Source of the DNA: Mycobacterium sp. HUMS_12744610
GTDB taxonomy: Bacteria > Actinomycetota > Actinomycetes > Mycobacteriales > Mycobacteriaceae
DNA: 64,000 nucleotides
NCBI RefSeq assembly: GCF_041206865.1
Contig: NZ_JBGEDP010000001.1
Coordinates: 2,046,001-2,110,000, forward strand
Reading direction: 5' to 3'
Below the pieces are notes generated by a model. That model did no database searches, was not told the origin of the DNA, and saw only the letters and a list, made by a program, of their open reading frames with translations. The position numbers and the translations under genes were made by a program. Shown here piece after piece: positions 55,654-64,000 of the stretch. Every line of letters starts with the position of its first letter. Position 1 is the stretch's first letter.

Positions 55654-57995
55654 GCGAACCGGCCGCAGACACCAGCGCCGATCAGGATTCGCTGGTGTTG
55701 GCGTCCATGGCCTCGCCGGTCGAAATGGAGCTGATCACGGCCTGGGTGGAACGGCAGCGCGCCGACCACCCGGGCGCGCGGGTCGACGTACTGCGGCTGC
55801 CCGAACCCGACGCGCCGCCGTCGGAGCTGAGCGCGCTGGCGCAGCGGCTCGAATCCGGTCACGACCGTTCGATCGTGCCGGTTCAGGTGTTCTGGTTGCC
55901 GCCCCCGGACCGCGGCCGGCTCGCCAAGGTGGCGGGCCTGCTGCCCGGCCTGGATCCCTACCACCCCAGCCAGCGCCGGCAGCGCCGCATCCGGCGCGAC
56001 GCTCCCGGTCGCGCGCGGGTGGTGGCCGGCGAGCCCGCCAAGGTGTCCGAATTGCGTCAGCAGTGGCGCGACACCACGGTGGGTGAGGATCCGCGCGACT
56101 TCGCCGGGTTCGTCGTCCGCCGCGCGGTCCTGGCGATCGAGCGCGTCGAGTACCGCATCCTCGGGCCGCAGTACAAGTCTCCGCGGCTGCTCAAGCCGGA
56201 GATCCTGGCTTCGGCGCGGTTTCGTGCGGGTCTGCAGAAGATCCCGGGCGCCACCGTCGAAGAAGCCGGCAAGATGCTCGACGAACTGGCGACCGGGTGG
56301 AGCAGGGTGTCGGTCGACCTGGTGTCCGTGCTCGGCCGGGCGATCAGCCGCGGATTCGATCCCGAGCTCGACTACGACGAGTACCAGGTGGCGGCCATGC
56401 GCTCCGGGCTGGAAGCGCACCCGGCGGTGCTGCTGTTCTCGCACCGGTCCTACATCGACGGCGCGGTGGTGCCGGTGGCGATGCAGGAGAACCGGCTGCC
56501 GCCGGTGCACGTGTTCGCCGGCATCAACCTGTCGTTCGGTTTGATGGGACCGCTGCTGCGCCGGTCCGGCGTCATATTCATCCGCCGCAACGTCGGCGAC
56601 AACCCGCTCTACAAGTACGTCCTGCGCGAGTACGTCGGCTACATCGTCGAGAAGCGGTTCAACCTGAGCTGGTCCATCGAGGGCACCCGCTCGCGGACGG
56701 GCAAGATGCTGCCGCCCAAGCTCGGCCTGCTGGCCTACGTGGCCGACGCCTACCTCGACGGCCGCAGCGAGGACATCCTGCTGCAGCCGGTGTCTATCAG
56801 CTTCGACCAGCTGCACGAGACGGCCGAGTACGCCGCCTACGCCCGCGGCGGGGAGAAGACCCCCGAGGGCATCGGCTGGCTGTACAACTTCATCAGGGCG
56901 CAGGGCGAACGCAACTACGGCAAGATCTACGTCCGCTTCCCCGAGGCCGTGTCGATGCGCCAGTACCTCGGCCCCCAGCAAGGTCCGCTCAACCACGACC
57001 GGGACGCCAACAAGCTTGCCCTGCAGAAAATGTCCTTCGAGGTCGCGTGGCGAATCCTGCAGGCCACCCCCGTCACCGCGACGGGGTTGGTGTGCGCGCT
57101 GCTGCTGACCACCCGCGGCGCGGCGCTCACGCTGGGCCAGCTGCACCACACCCTGCAGGACTCCCTGGACTACCTCGAACGCAAGCACACCCCGGTCTCG
57201 ACGAGCGCGCTGCGGCTGCGCACCCGGGCCGGCGTGCGTGCCGCGGTCGACGCGCTGTCGGGCGGTCACCCGGTCACCCGGGTCGACGGCGGGCGGGAGC
57301 CGGTGTGGCAGATCGCGCCCGAGGACGAACACGCCGCCGCGTTCTACCGGAACTCGGTGATCCACGCCTTCCTGGAAACCTCCATCGTCGAACTCGCGCT
57401 CGCGCACACCCGCCACGCCGGAGGCGACCGCATGGAGGCGTTCTGGGCGCAGGCGATGCGGCTGCGCGACCTGCTCAAGTTCGACTTCTATTTCGCCGAC
57501 TCGGCGACGTTCCGGCAAAACATCGCCGAAGAGATGGCCTGGCACGACGACTGGGAGTCCCACGTCGCCGCCGGGGGAGACGAGATCGACGCGATGCTGT
57601 TCGCCAAGCGTCCGCTGATGGCCGACGCCATGCTTCGGGTGTTCTTCGAGGCCTACGAGATCGTCGCCGACGTGCTGCGCGACGCCCCGCCCGACATCGG
57701 CCGGCAGGAGCTGACGGACCTGGCGCTCGGGGTGGGGCGGCAATACGTGGCGCAGACCCGGGTCCGCAGCAGCGAGTCGGTGTCGACGCTGTTGTTCGCC
57801 ACCGCGCGCCAGGTCGTCGACGACCACGGCTTGATCGGCCCCGGAGCCGAGCTGACCGAACGGCGGGTCGCCTTCCGGCGCGAGTTGCGCAACGTGCTGC
57901 GGGATTCCGGCCACATCGGTCGGCTCGCGCGCAAGCAGTTCGTCGCCCGCGAGTTAAAAGCGCGCCAGGACCAACGGGACAGCCGAACCGACTGA
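55650..57995 (+). CDS. plsB2: Glycerol-3-phosphate acyltransferase PlsB2
   Basis: PlsB catalyses the first acylation of glycerol-3-phosphate in phospholipid and triacylglycerol synthesis on the inner membrane. The GTG at 55650 overlaps the plsC stop and gives 781 residues, near the 789 of M. tuberculosis PlsB2 (Rv2482c). Acyltransferase motif I is SHRSYIDG near residue 270, motif II-III covers [19 protein letters not shown], and [10 protein letters not shown] is the G3P-binding block. The C-terminal ~330 residues are helical, as in PlsB. Coupled genes for two successive acylations and a WS/DGAT gene point to one glycerolipid operon. Confidence 0.95.
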   Translation: MSEPAADTSADQDSLVLASMASPVEMELITAWVERQRADHPGARVDVLRLPEPDAPPSELSALAQRLESGHDRSIVPVQVFWLPPPDRGRLAKVAGLLPGLDPYHPSQRRQRRIRRDAPGRARVVAGEPAKVSELRQQWRDTTVGEDPRDFAGFVVRRAVLAIERVEYRILGPQYKSPRLLKPEILASARFRAGLQKIPGATVEEAGKMLDELATGWSRVSVDLVSVLGRAISRGFDPELDYDEYQVAAMRSGLEAHPAVLLFSHRSYIDGAVVPVAMQENRLPPVHVFAGINLSFGLMGPLLRRSGVIFIRRNVGDNPLYKYVLREYVGYIVEKRFNLSWSIEGTRSRTGKMLPPKLGLLAYVADAYLDGRSEDILLQPVSISFDQLHETAEYAAYARGGEKTPEGIGWLYNFIRAQGERNYGKIYVRFPEAVSMRQYLGPQQGPLNHDRDANKLALQKMSFEVAWRILQATPVTATGLVCALLLTTRGAALTLGQLHHTLQDSLDYLERKHTPVSTSALRLRTRAGVRAAVDALSGGHPVTRVDGGREPVWQIAPEDEHAAAFYRNSVIHAFLETSIVELALAHTRHAGGDRMEAFWAQAMRLRDLLKFDFYFADSATFRQNIAEEMAWHDDWESHVAAGGDEIDAMLFAKRPLMADAMLRVFFEAYEIVADVLRDAPPDIGRQELTDLALGVGRQYVAQTRVRSSESVSTLLFATARQVVDDHGLIGPGAELTERRVAFRRELRNVLRDSGHIGRLARKQFVARELKARQDQRDSRTD

Positions 57996-58099
57996 CCGCC
58001 GCGCGCCCCCCAATAGCCTGGACCCATGACCGTTGCCCCGCCCGCCGGGAACGCCCCGGCACGCGCGCGACGAGGGGCGCTGCCAAGCGCCCTGCACGG

Positions 58100-60082
58100 G
58101 TGTGGCCGTTGCTGGTCGGGGTCGCGGTGCTGGCGGGGTGCACGGCGGCCGGGATCGGGGCGTTGTCGCTGGCCGATGCGCTGCTCGACACCGGTCTGCC
58201 CGATCCGGGGCCGGCCACCACGCTGGGGCTGCCGTTCGTCCGCGCGGCGGGCGAGATCGCCGCGGTCCTGGCCGTCGGTTCCTTCCTGTTCGCCGCCTTC
58301 CTGGTGCCGCCGCAGCGGAGCGGCGTACTCGACGCCGGCGGCTACCGTGCGCTCCGCACGGGGACGTGGGCGTCGGGGGTGTGGGCGGTGTGCGCCGCGT
58401 TGCTGGTCCCGCTGACCATCTCCGACGTGTCGGGCCAACCGCTGAGCCAGCACCTCAACCCGCTCACGCTGTGGTCGTCGGCCGGCCTGGTCACCACCGC
58501 CTCCGCGTGGCGCTGGACGGCGATCCTGGCCGCGCTGGTCACGCTGGCCAGCGTGTCGGTGCTGCGCTGGTCGTGGACAGCGCCGCTGTTGGGCGCTTCG
58601 CTGTCGACCCTGATCCCGCTGGGGCTGACCGGACACTCCTCGGCCGGCGGCTCGCACGACTTGGCGACCAACAGCCTGCTGATCCACCTGGTCGCCGCCG
58701 GCCTATGGGCCGGCGGCCTGCTCGCGTTGGTGGCCCACGCCCTGCGCGGGGGCGACCACCTGGGCCTGGCGGCGCGGCGGTTCTCGTCGATCGCGCTGTG
58801 GTGCTGGTTGGCCATGGGCGTGAGCGGGGTGATGAACGCCCTAGTGCGGGTGCTGCCGTCGGACCTGCTGACCACCTCCTATGGGCGGCTGGTCGTCGGC
58901 AAATTCCTGGCGCTGTGCCTGCTGGGCGTCCTCGGCTGGCGCCAGCGCCGCTCGGCAGTCGCCGCGCTGCACGACGACGCGAGCCCGCCGCACGCGCGGC
59001 GGGCCCTGATCCGGCTCGCGCTGATGGAAGCCGCGCTGTTCGGGCTGACCTTCGGCATTGCCGTCGGGCTGGGCCGCACACCGCCCCCGCCGCCGCCGAT
59101 TCGGCTGCCCTCGCCGTCGGAAGCCGAGGTCGGCTACAACTTCGACGGGCCGCCGACCATGGCGCGCGTCCTGTTCGACTGGCGTTTCGACCTGATCTTC
59201 GGCACGGCCGCGATCGTGTTCGCCGCGGTGTACGTGGCGGCGGTGGTGCGGCTGCGCCGGCGCGGCGACCGGTGGCCGGCGGGCCGGACGCTGGCGTGGT
59301 TGCTCGGCTGCCTGACCCTGTTGTTCATGACGTCCTCGGGTGTCGGCCGGTACATGCCGGCGATGTTCAGCATGCACATGGTCGCCCACATGGGGCTGTC
59401 GATGCTGGTCCCGATCCTGCTCGTGCTCGGCGCCCCGGTCAGCCTGGCGCTGCGCGCACTGCCGACCGCCGGTCGTGACGATCCCCCGGGTATGCGGGAA
59501 TGGTTGTTGGCCGCACTGCACAGCCGATGTTCCCGGTTCCTCACCAACCCGGCCGTGGCCACGGTCCTCTTCGTCGCCGGCTTCTACGGGTTGTACTTCT
59601 CGAGCCTGTTCGACAAGGCGGTGAGCAGTCACGCCGGGCATCTGGCGATGAACGTGCACTTCCTGCTCAGCGGCTACCTCTTCTATTGGATCGTCATCGG
59701 GGTGGACCCCACGCCGCGCCCGATCCCGCCGCTGGCCAAGGTGGGTGTGGTGTTCGCGTCGTTGCCGCTGCACGCGTTCTTCGGGGTGGTACTGATGGGC
59801 ACCCAGCGAGTCCTCGGCGCCGACTACTACCAATCGCTGGGACTGGGCTGGCACACCGACCTGATGGGCGATCAGCGGCTGGGCGGCGCCATCGCGTGGG
59901 CGGCCGGAGAAGGCCCCCTGGTGATCGTGATGTTGGCGTTGCTCATCCAGTGGGCGCGCAGCGACGACCGCATGGCCCGGCGGCTGGACCGGGCGGCCGA
60001 CCGCGACGACGACGCCGAGCTGGCCGCCTACAACGCGATGCTGGCCGAGCTCGCGCGGCATAAGACGACAGAACTGCGCTAG
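58100..60082 (+). CDS. CopD-CtaG fusion membrane protein (Rv0102-like), N-terminus possibly frameshifted
   Basis: The protein joins a CopD-type copper-resistance domain (about residues 1-330; VGSFLFAAFLVPPQ, HLVAAGLWAGGLLALV) to a cytochrome c oxidase assembly CtaG domain (about 360-650; GRYMPAMFSMHMVAHMGLSM, HFLLSGYLFYW). It has about fourteen membrane helices, and copper delivery to oxidase is the likely role. M. tuberculosis Rv0102 is similar in size (about 660 residues). The probable true start is ATG 58026 (MTVAPPAGNAPARARRGA), but that frame leaves the protein near 58080, and one extra G would rejoin it. GTG 58100 is the first start in the intact frame. Confidence 0.85.
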   Translation: MWPLLVGVAVLAGCTAAGIGALSLADALLDTGLPDPGPATTLGLPFVRAAGEIAAVLAVGSFLFAAFLVPPQRSGVLDAGGYRALRTGTWASGVWAVCAALLVPLTISDVSGQPLSQHLNPLTLWSSAGLVTTASAWRWTAILAALVTLASVSVLRWSWTAPLLGASLSTLIPLGLTGHSSAGGSHDLATNSLLIHLVAAGLWAGGLLALVAHALRGGDHLGLAARRFSSIALWCWLAMGVSGVMNALVRVLPSDLLTTSYGRLVVGKFLALCLLGVLGWRQRRSAVAALHDDASPPHARRALIRLALMEAALFGLTFGIAVGLGRTPPPPPPIRLPSPSEAEVGYNFDGPPTMARVLFDWRFDLIFGTAAIVFAAVYVAAVVRLRRRGDRWPAGRTLAWLLGCLTLLFMTSSGVGRYMPAMFSMHMVAHMGLSMLVPILLVLGAPVSLALRALPTAGRDDPPGMREWLLAALHSRCSRFLTNPAVATVLFVAGFYGLYFSSLFDKAVSSHAGHLAMNVHFLLSGYLFYWIVIGVDPTPRPIPPLAKVGVVFASLPLHAFFGVVLMGTQRVLGADYYQSLGLGWHTDLMGDQRLGGAIAWAAGEGPLVIVMLALLIQWARSDDRMARRLDRAADRDDDAELAAYNAMLAELARHKTTELR

Positions 60083-60336
60083 AGGTAGTGATACCGGGCC
60101 TGGAGAATCTGCAAATCATCGCCGACGACGCGGTAGACGAGCCTTTGCTCCTGGGTAATCCGCCGAGTCCAGGCGCCGACGAGCCCGTATTTCAACGGCT
60201 CCGGCTTACCGATGCCTTCCTGCGGTGACCGACGGGCGTCCGCGATGAGCGTGTTGATCCGCTTGAGCACCGCACGGTCGGCGGTCTGCCAATGCTGGTA
60301 GTCCTCCCACGCTTGCGGCGAGAAGACGATGTTCAC
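60079..60336 (-). CDS. yoeB: YoeB/Txe-family toxin (RelE superfamily mRNA interferase)
   Basis: The 85-residue protein has the YoeB pattern: [49 protein letters not shown] and the C-terminal RYHYL, with Glu, Arg and His in the positions of the catalytic residues. It would cut mRNA on the ribosome when free. The GTG at 60336 overlaps the antitoxin stop by GTGA. It resembles M. tuberculosis RelK (Rv3358). Its stop overlaps the end of the convergent CopD-CtaG gene by three bases. Confidence 0.93.
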   Translation of the reverse strand: MNIVFSPQAWEDYQHWQTADRAVLKRINTLIADARRSPQEGIGKPEPLKYGLVGAWTRRITQEQRLVYRVVGDDLQILQARYHYL

Positions 60337-60578
60337 TCGGCGAGTTCAGCCCGGATTCCGCCGCCCTGGTCCAAGGCGTCAGCAGCGTCGAGGAGCCGGC
60401 GGGCATTGGCCGGGGAGCTGAACAGGTATGCCGTCTCCTGCCACGCTTCCCAGTCCTCGGCGGACATCAGCACGGCGCGACCAGCCTTCGATGTGATCTC
60501 GACCGGCGTCCGGTCGGCGTTGACCCTTTCGATCAGGGGAAACAGGTTCTTGCGCGCCTCGCTTGCGGTGATTGCCAC
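60333..60578 (-). CDS. yefM: YefM/Phd-family antitoxin
   Basis: The GTG at 60578 is preceded by GAGGAGG seven bases upstream and gives 81 residues. The N-terminal Phd/YefM DNA-binding fold reads [20 protein letters not shown] and [20 protein letters not shown]. The C-terminal half, [19 protein letters not shown], would fold over the toxin. It neutralises YoeB and, with it, probably represses its own promoter through the TGGTAC boxes just upstream. The frame continues upstream into a phzF remnant, which shows that the module abuts foreign coding DNA. Confidence 0.92.
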   Translation of the reverse strand: MAITASEARKNLFPLIERVNADRTPVEITSKAGRAVLMSAEDWEAWQETAYLFSSPANARRLLDAADALDQGGGIRAELAE

Positions 60579-60596
60579 CGAGCGCCTCCTCGCTAG

Positions 60597-60614
60597 TGGT
60601 ACAAGATATGGTAC
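60597..60614. promoter_or_regulatory. Candidate YefM-YoeB operator
   Basis: TGGTAC occurs twice, at 60597-60602 and 60609-60614, 12 bp apart, in an AT-rich stretch (AAGATA) just before the antitoxin ribosome-binding site. The second is part of the palindrome GGTACC. YefM-type antitoxins usually bind short GTAC-containing repeats at this position. Confidence 0.5.
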
Positions 60615-60624
60615 CAGCCAGTTC

Positions 60625-60868
60625 AGTGTTGCTTGGTAGCCGCATGGAGCGGGGCGGTCGGCCGGGAAATCCATGGTGATCGAGCCGTCGCGGCCGGGAC
60701 GGCAGCGCAGTTCGCCGCTGCGGGTGGCAAAAGCCCGCTCGCCGCCAAGCACGTGCGCGCTGGCCAGGGTGCCGTGCCCGCACAGGTCGACCTCGGTGGT
60801 CGGGGTGAACCAGCGCAGCGGCAAGCTCGCGTCGTGCTGGTCGCCGGTCAGGTCGACGAACGGCGGTT
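60625..60868 (-). pseudogene. PhzF-family (phenazine biosynthesis-like) protein remnant
   Basis: About 80 codons remain: [40 protein letters not shown] with the family's LCGHxTLA motif, then a DFPADRP stretch. The N-terminal catalytic Glu region and the whole second half are absent. A TGA precedes the fragment and the right end passes into the toxin-antitoxin promoter. PhzF enzymes are isomerases of about 280 residues, so this piece cannot be active. Confidence 0.85.
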
Positions 60869-61151
60869 TAGGTCACAGCGACATCCTCGCCGAACAGGTC
60901 CAGGCGGCTCCGTCGACACACCTCCACCGGCCAGCCGTCTCGGAAGCAGGTCATTGAGACAGCAGGCCGCACGCGCGATCGCCTCCGACTCACCGATGGA
61001 CTGATCCACAGTCACCGTTTTCTCCACAGTGCCAGCGCGCGGGCCCCGTCTGCGACCGAGTCCGTCGGTGGTCCCGAGCTGAATGGCGGTCGTATAGGGC
61101 GGTGACCTGTTCGCCAAGCCATGACAGATAGATCGAGAAAGGGATCAGCCA

Positions 61152-61628
61152 ATGTTCGAAACTCCGCTTACCGTAGTCGGTCACATCGTCAACGACCCCC
61201 AGCGCCGCCGGGTCGGTGACCAGGAGCTCATCAAGTTCCGGGTGGCCAGCAATTCCCGTCGCCGCACCGGTGACGGTGGCTGGGAGCCGGGCAACTCGCT
61301 GTTCATCACGGTCAACTGCTGGGGCAAGCTGGTGACCGGCGTGGGTGCCGCGCTGGGCAAGGGAGCGCCGGTGATTGCGACCGGACACGTGTACACCAGC
61401 GAGTACGAGGACCGCGACGGCAACCGCCGTTCCTCGCTGGAGATGCGGGCCATCGCGGTCGGGCCGGACCTGTCGCGCGCCCTGGTGCGCATCGAAAAGC
61501 CCGGGTACACCGGTCCGGAACCGGCTCCTGCCCCGGCGGAGGCCGCCGCCGACGGCAAACCGGCCGAGGACGCCGCCGCCGCCGACGACGACGCCGCGGG
61601 CGGCAACCCGCTGCCGCTGTCGGCCTAG
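61152..61628 (+). CDS. ssbB: Single-stranded-DNA-binding protein paralog SsbB (Rv2478c-like)
   Basis: The 158-residue protein starts with an OB fold (ETPLTVVGHIVNDPQRRRVG, IKFRVASNSRRRTGDGGWEP, FITVNCWGKLVTGV, VIATGHVYTSEYEDRDGNRR). An acidic and Ala/Pro-rich tail of about 50 residues ends NPLPLSA, not the DDDIPF-type tail of the main SSB. It is therefore the second SSB of mycobacteria, thought to act under stress or in repair. It is followed in the same direction by ettA. Confidence 0.92.
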   Translation: MFETPLTVVGHIVNDPQRRRVGDQELIKFRVASNSRRRTGDGGWEPGNSLFITVNCWGKLVTGVGAALGKGAPVIATGHVYTSEYEDRDGNRRSSLEMRAIAVGPDLSRALVRIEKPGYTGPEPAPAPAEAAADGKPAEDAAAADDDAAGGNPLPLSA

Positions 61629-61708
61629 CGGCCGGCCCGGCGCCGTCGGGCGATGCCTAGGATGGTCCGCGAGATCATTTTGCAAGACCAGAAAGGCAAA
61701 ACCGCGGC

Positions 61709-63385
61709 ATGGCTGAGTTCATCTACACGATGAAGAAGGTCCGCAAGGCGCACGGCGACAAGGTCATCTTGGACGACGTCACGCTGAGCTTCTACCCGGG
61801 CGCCAAGATCGGTGTCGTCGGCCCCAACGGCGCCGGCAAGTCGAGCGTCTTGCGGATCATGGCCGGACTGGACAAACCCAACAACGGTGACGCGTTCCTG
61901 GCCGCCGGCGCCACCGTCGGCATCCTGCAGCAGGAGCCGCCGCTGAACGAGGAGAAGACGGTTCGCGGCAACGTCGAAGAGGGCCTGAGCGACATCAAAG
62001 TCAAGCTGGACCGTTTCAACGAGGTCGCCGAACTCATGGCCACCGACTACTCCGACGAGTTGATGGAGGAAATGGGGCGGCTGCAGGAGGACCTCGACCA
62101 CGCCGACGCGTGGGACCTCGACTCGCAGCTCGAGCAGGCCATGGACGCGCTGCGCTGCCCGCCGCCCGACGAGCCGGTGACCAATCTGTCCGGCGGTGAG
62201 CGTCGCCGGGTGGCGTTGTGCAAGCTGCTGTTGTCCAAGCCCGACCTGCTGTTACTGGACGAACCGACCAACCACCTGGACGCCGAGAGCGTGCAGTGGC
62301 TCGAGCAGCACCTGGCCTCCTATGCGGGGGCGGTGCTGGCGGTGACCCACGACCGCTACTTCCTCGACAACGTCGCCCAGTGGATCCTCGAGCTGGACCG
62401 CGGCCGCGCCTACCCCTACGAAGGCAACTACTCGACCTACCTGGAGAAGAAGGCCGAGCGGCTGTCGGTGCAGGGCCGCAAAGACGCCAAGCTGCAGAAA
62501 CGGCTGGCCGACGAGCTGGCGTGGGTCCGGTCCGGCACCAAGGCGCGTCAGGCCAAAGGCAAGGCGCGACTGCAGCGCTACGAGGAAATGGTCGCCGAGG
62601 CCGAAAAGACGCGGAAGCTCGACTTCGAGGAGATCCAGATTCCGGTCGGGCCGCGACTGGGCAACGTGGTGGTCGAGGTGGCCCACCTCGACAAGGGCTT
62701 CGGCGGACGCACCCTGATCAAGGACCTCTCGTTCACCCTGCCGCGCAACGGCATCGTCGGCGTCATCGGCCCCAATGGTGTCGGCAAGACCACGCTGTTC
62801 AAAACCATCGTGGGTCTCGAGGAGCCGGACAGCGGCACCGTCAAGGTCGGCGAAACGGTCAAGCTCAGCTACGTCGACCAGGACCGCGCCGGCATCGACC
62901 CCAAAATGACCGTGTGGGAAGTCGTCTCGGACGGGCTCGACTACATCGAGGTCGGCCAGAGCGAGGTGCCGTCTCGGGCCTACGTGTCGGCGTTCGGGTT
63001 CAAGGGACCCGACCAGCAGAAGCCGGCGGGGGTGCTCTCCGGTGGCGAGCGCAACAGGCTCAACCTCGCGCTGACGCTCAAGCAGGGCGGCAACCTGATC
63101 CTGCTCGACGAGCCGACCAACGACCTGGACGTCGAAACGCTGAGCTCGCTGGAGAACGCCCTGGAGAACTTCCCCGGCTGCGCGGTGGTGATCTCCCACG
63201 ATCGCTGGTTTCTCGACCGCACCTGCACGCACATCCTGGCGTGGGAGGGCGACGAGGACAACGAGGCCAAGTGGTTCTGGTTCGAGGGCAACTTCGGGGC
63301 CTACGAGGAAAACAAGATTGACCGGCTGGGCGCCGAGGCCGCGCGTCCGCACAGAGTGACCCACCGCAAGTTGACGCGCGGCTGA
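61709..63385 (+). CDS. ettA: ABC-F translational throttle ATPase EttA (Rv2477c)
   Basis: The 558-residue soluble protein has two ABC ATPase domains and no membrane domain. The first has Walker A GPNGAGKS (residues 39-46), signature LSGGERRR and Walker B LLLLDEPTNHLD. The second has GPNGVGKT, LSGGERNR and LILLDEPTNDLD. Between them is the PtIM linker, a charged helical hairpin (residues ~245-305) that reaches the P-site tRNA, and the ABC-F arm follows the first domain. The length is the same as in M. tuberculosis. It gates early elongation by ribosomes according to ATP/ADP. Confidence 0.96.
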   Translation: MAEFIYTMKKVRKAHGDKVILDDVTLSFYPGAKIGVVGPNGAGKSSVLRIMAGLDKPNNGDAFLAAGATVGILQQEPPLNEEKTVRGNVEEGLSDIKVKLDRFNEVAELMATDYSDELMEEMGRLQEDLDHADAWDLDSQLEQAMDALRCPPPDEPVTNLSGGERRRVALCKLLLSKPDLLLLDEPTNHLDAESVQWLEQHLASYAGAVLAVTHDRYFLDNVAQWILELDRGRAYPYEGNYSTYLEKKAERLSVQGRKDAKLQKRLADELAWVRSGTKARQAKGKARLQRYEEMVAEAEKTRKLDFEEIQIPVGPRLGNVVVEVAHLDKGFGGRTLIKDLSFTLPRNGIVGVIGPNGVGKTTLFKTIVGLEEPDSGTVKVGETVKLSYVDQDRAGIDPKMTVWEVVSDGLDYIEVGQSEVPSRAYVSAFGFKGPDQQKPAGVLSGGERNRLNLALTLKQGGNLILLDEPTNDLDVETLSSLENALENFPGCAVVISHDRWFLDRTCTHILAWEGDEDNEAKWFWFEGNFGAYEENKIDRLGAEAARPHRVTHRKLTRG

Positions 63386-63429
63386 CGTCGGCCCGCGCTG
63401 ACATCCGTCGCAAGTTGGGAGCAATCGGC

Positions 63430-64000
63430 ATGACGATCGATCCCGGGGCTAAGCAGGACATTCAGCCGTGGACCACGTTCTCCGAGGACGAGGACATTCC
63501 CGAGTGGATCTCGACGGCCTACCTCGAGAGCTATCGCGGTCCGCACACCGACGAGCTCGGGGAAGCCGGGCCGATCGATCCGAGCCTGCCCGCCGCCATC
63601 GTGACCCCGGCGATGCTCGGTGCGCACTATCGGCTCGGCGAGCACCGCCCGGCCGGCGAAAGCTGCGTGGCCGTATACCCCCTGGACGATCCCGCGGGGT
63701 TCGGGCCTGCGCTGCAGGTCGTCACCGACCACGGCGGGATGCTGATGGACTCCGTCACGGTGCTGCTGCACCGCCTCGGTGTCGCCTACGCGGCCATCAT
63801 GACCCCGGTGTTCGAGGTGCGGCGCAGCCCCGAGGGGGACCTGCGCGGCATCGGGCCGAAGCCCGCCGGCGCGTCACCGTATGACGGCGAGGCGTGGATA
63901 CACGTGCAGCTGTCCCCGGCCGTCGACACCAAGGCCCTCGCCGAACTCGAGCGGCTGCTGTCCAAGGTGCTGGCCGACGTCCAGCAGGTCGCCAGCGACG
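63430..64000 (+). CDS. gdh: NAD-specific glutamate dehydrogenase, large (L_180-type), N-terminal part (3' end outside window)
   Basis: The ATG at 63430 opens MTIDPGAKQDIQPWTTFSED and the frame stays open to the end of the window (190 codons). The sequence matches the start of the ~1620-residue M. tuberculosis enzyme Rv2476c, including the N-terminal regulatory segment VTPAMLGAHYRLGEHRPAGE and HGGMLMDSVTVLLHRLG. The full protein oxidises glutamate to 2-oxoglutarate with NAD and is controlled by the GarA/PknG pathway. The catalytic domain is not in the window. The gene follows ettA by 44 bp. Confidence 0.95.
   Translation, partial: MTIDPGAKQDIQPWTTFSEDEDIPEWISTAYLESYRGPHTDELGEAGPIDPSLPAAIVTPAMLGAHYRLGEHRPAGESCVAVYPLDDPAGFGPALQVVTDHGGMLMDSVTVLLHRLGVAYAAIMTPVFEVRRSPEGDLRGIGPKPAGASPYDGEAWIHVQLSPAVDTKALAELERLLSKVLADVQQVASD

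Noticed and set aside
54573..57914. A minus-strand frame of over 1100 codons opposite plsC and plsB2
   Set aside because: It has no recognisable domain and mirrors two well-supported acyltransferase genes with conserved HX4D motifs. It is a consequence of high GC at third codon positions.

Overview
The window is chromosomal DNA of a slow-growing Mycobacterium. It is GC-rich, and its backbone follows the M. tuberculosis order from fas (Rv2524c) to the NAD-glutamate dehydrogenase gene (Rv2476c), with the Rv-c genes on the + strand here. Landmarks are fas 3' end, acpS, an M20 peptidase, bcp, ldtB/lppS, tRNA-His, orn, cmrA, bkaR-fadD35-scoAB-accD1A1-fadE19-citE, echA14, tRNA-Arg, lipQ, Rv2484c, plsC, plsB2, ssbB and ettA. 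I assign the genus and slow-grower character from protein similarity and order recalled from knowledge of the group. I cannot name the species.

Layout. 0-2.1 kb: end of FAS-I and acpS. 2.2-5.5 kb: an M20 peptidase gene split by an intact IS1634-type element. 5.5-10 kb: bcp, a frameshifted DUF3618 gene, a multi-membrane DUF3556-type protein and an SLC13/RCK transporter. 10-15.5 kb: tRNA-Lys, the L,D-transpeptidase LdtB, tRNA-His with an abnormal T arm, orn, a HerA-like ATPase and the mycolate reductase. 15.5-16.9 kb: an ISL3 element inserted inside a 58-bp tandem repeat. 17-29.3 kb: an MFS protein, an MmpS-like protein, then the TetR repressor BkaR and its leucine/branched-chain (and itaconate) acyl-CoA catabolic operon. 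Two matching palindromes probably serve as operators. scoA and scoB are joined by four copies of a 53-bp MIRU that form an unbroken chain of ATGA stop/start overlaps. The bkdABC genes that follow citE in M. tuberculosis are absent.

29.3-50.8 kb is accessory or rearranged. It holds a 13E12-type HNH protein, echA14, an SDR, a PAS-ANTAR regulator, a TetR regulator, a GH6 cellulase, a small secreted protein, a PadR/APC-permease pair and a Tat-lipoprotein hemerythrin. A methyltransferase gene here is broken by three nested insertion sequences (IS3 containing an IS630-like element containing IS256). A PLP enzyme, a DinB-like protein and a three-gene DDE/AAA+ transposable element follow. The block ends at tRNA-Arg(TCT), and a degenerate copy of that tRNA's 3' half lies about 370 bp inside it, so tRNA-targeted integration is plausible.

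50.8-64 kb returns to backbone: lipQ, a WS/DGAT-like gene, the coupled acyltransferases plsC and plsB2, a CopD-CtaG fusion, a YefM-YoeB toxin-antitoxin pair lying against a phzF remnant, ssbB, ettA and the start of gdh.

Several apparent one-base deletions (near 6285, 10328 and 58080) and a three-base deletion in tRNA-His could be real decay or assembly indels. This should be settled on reads before any of them is interpreted.
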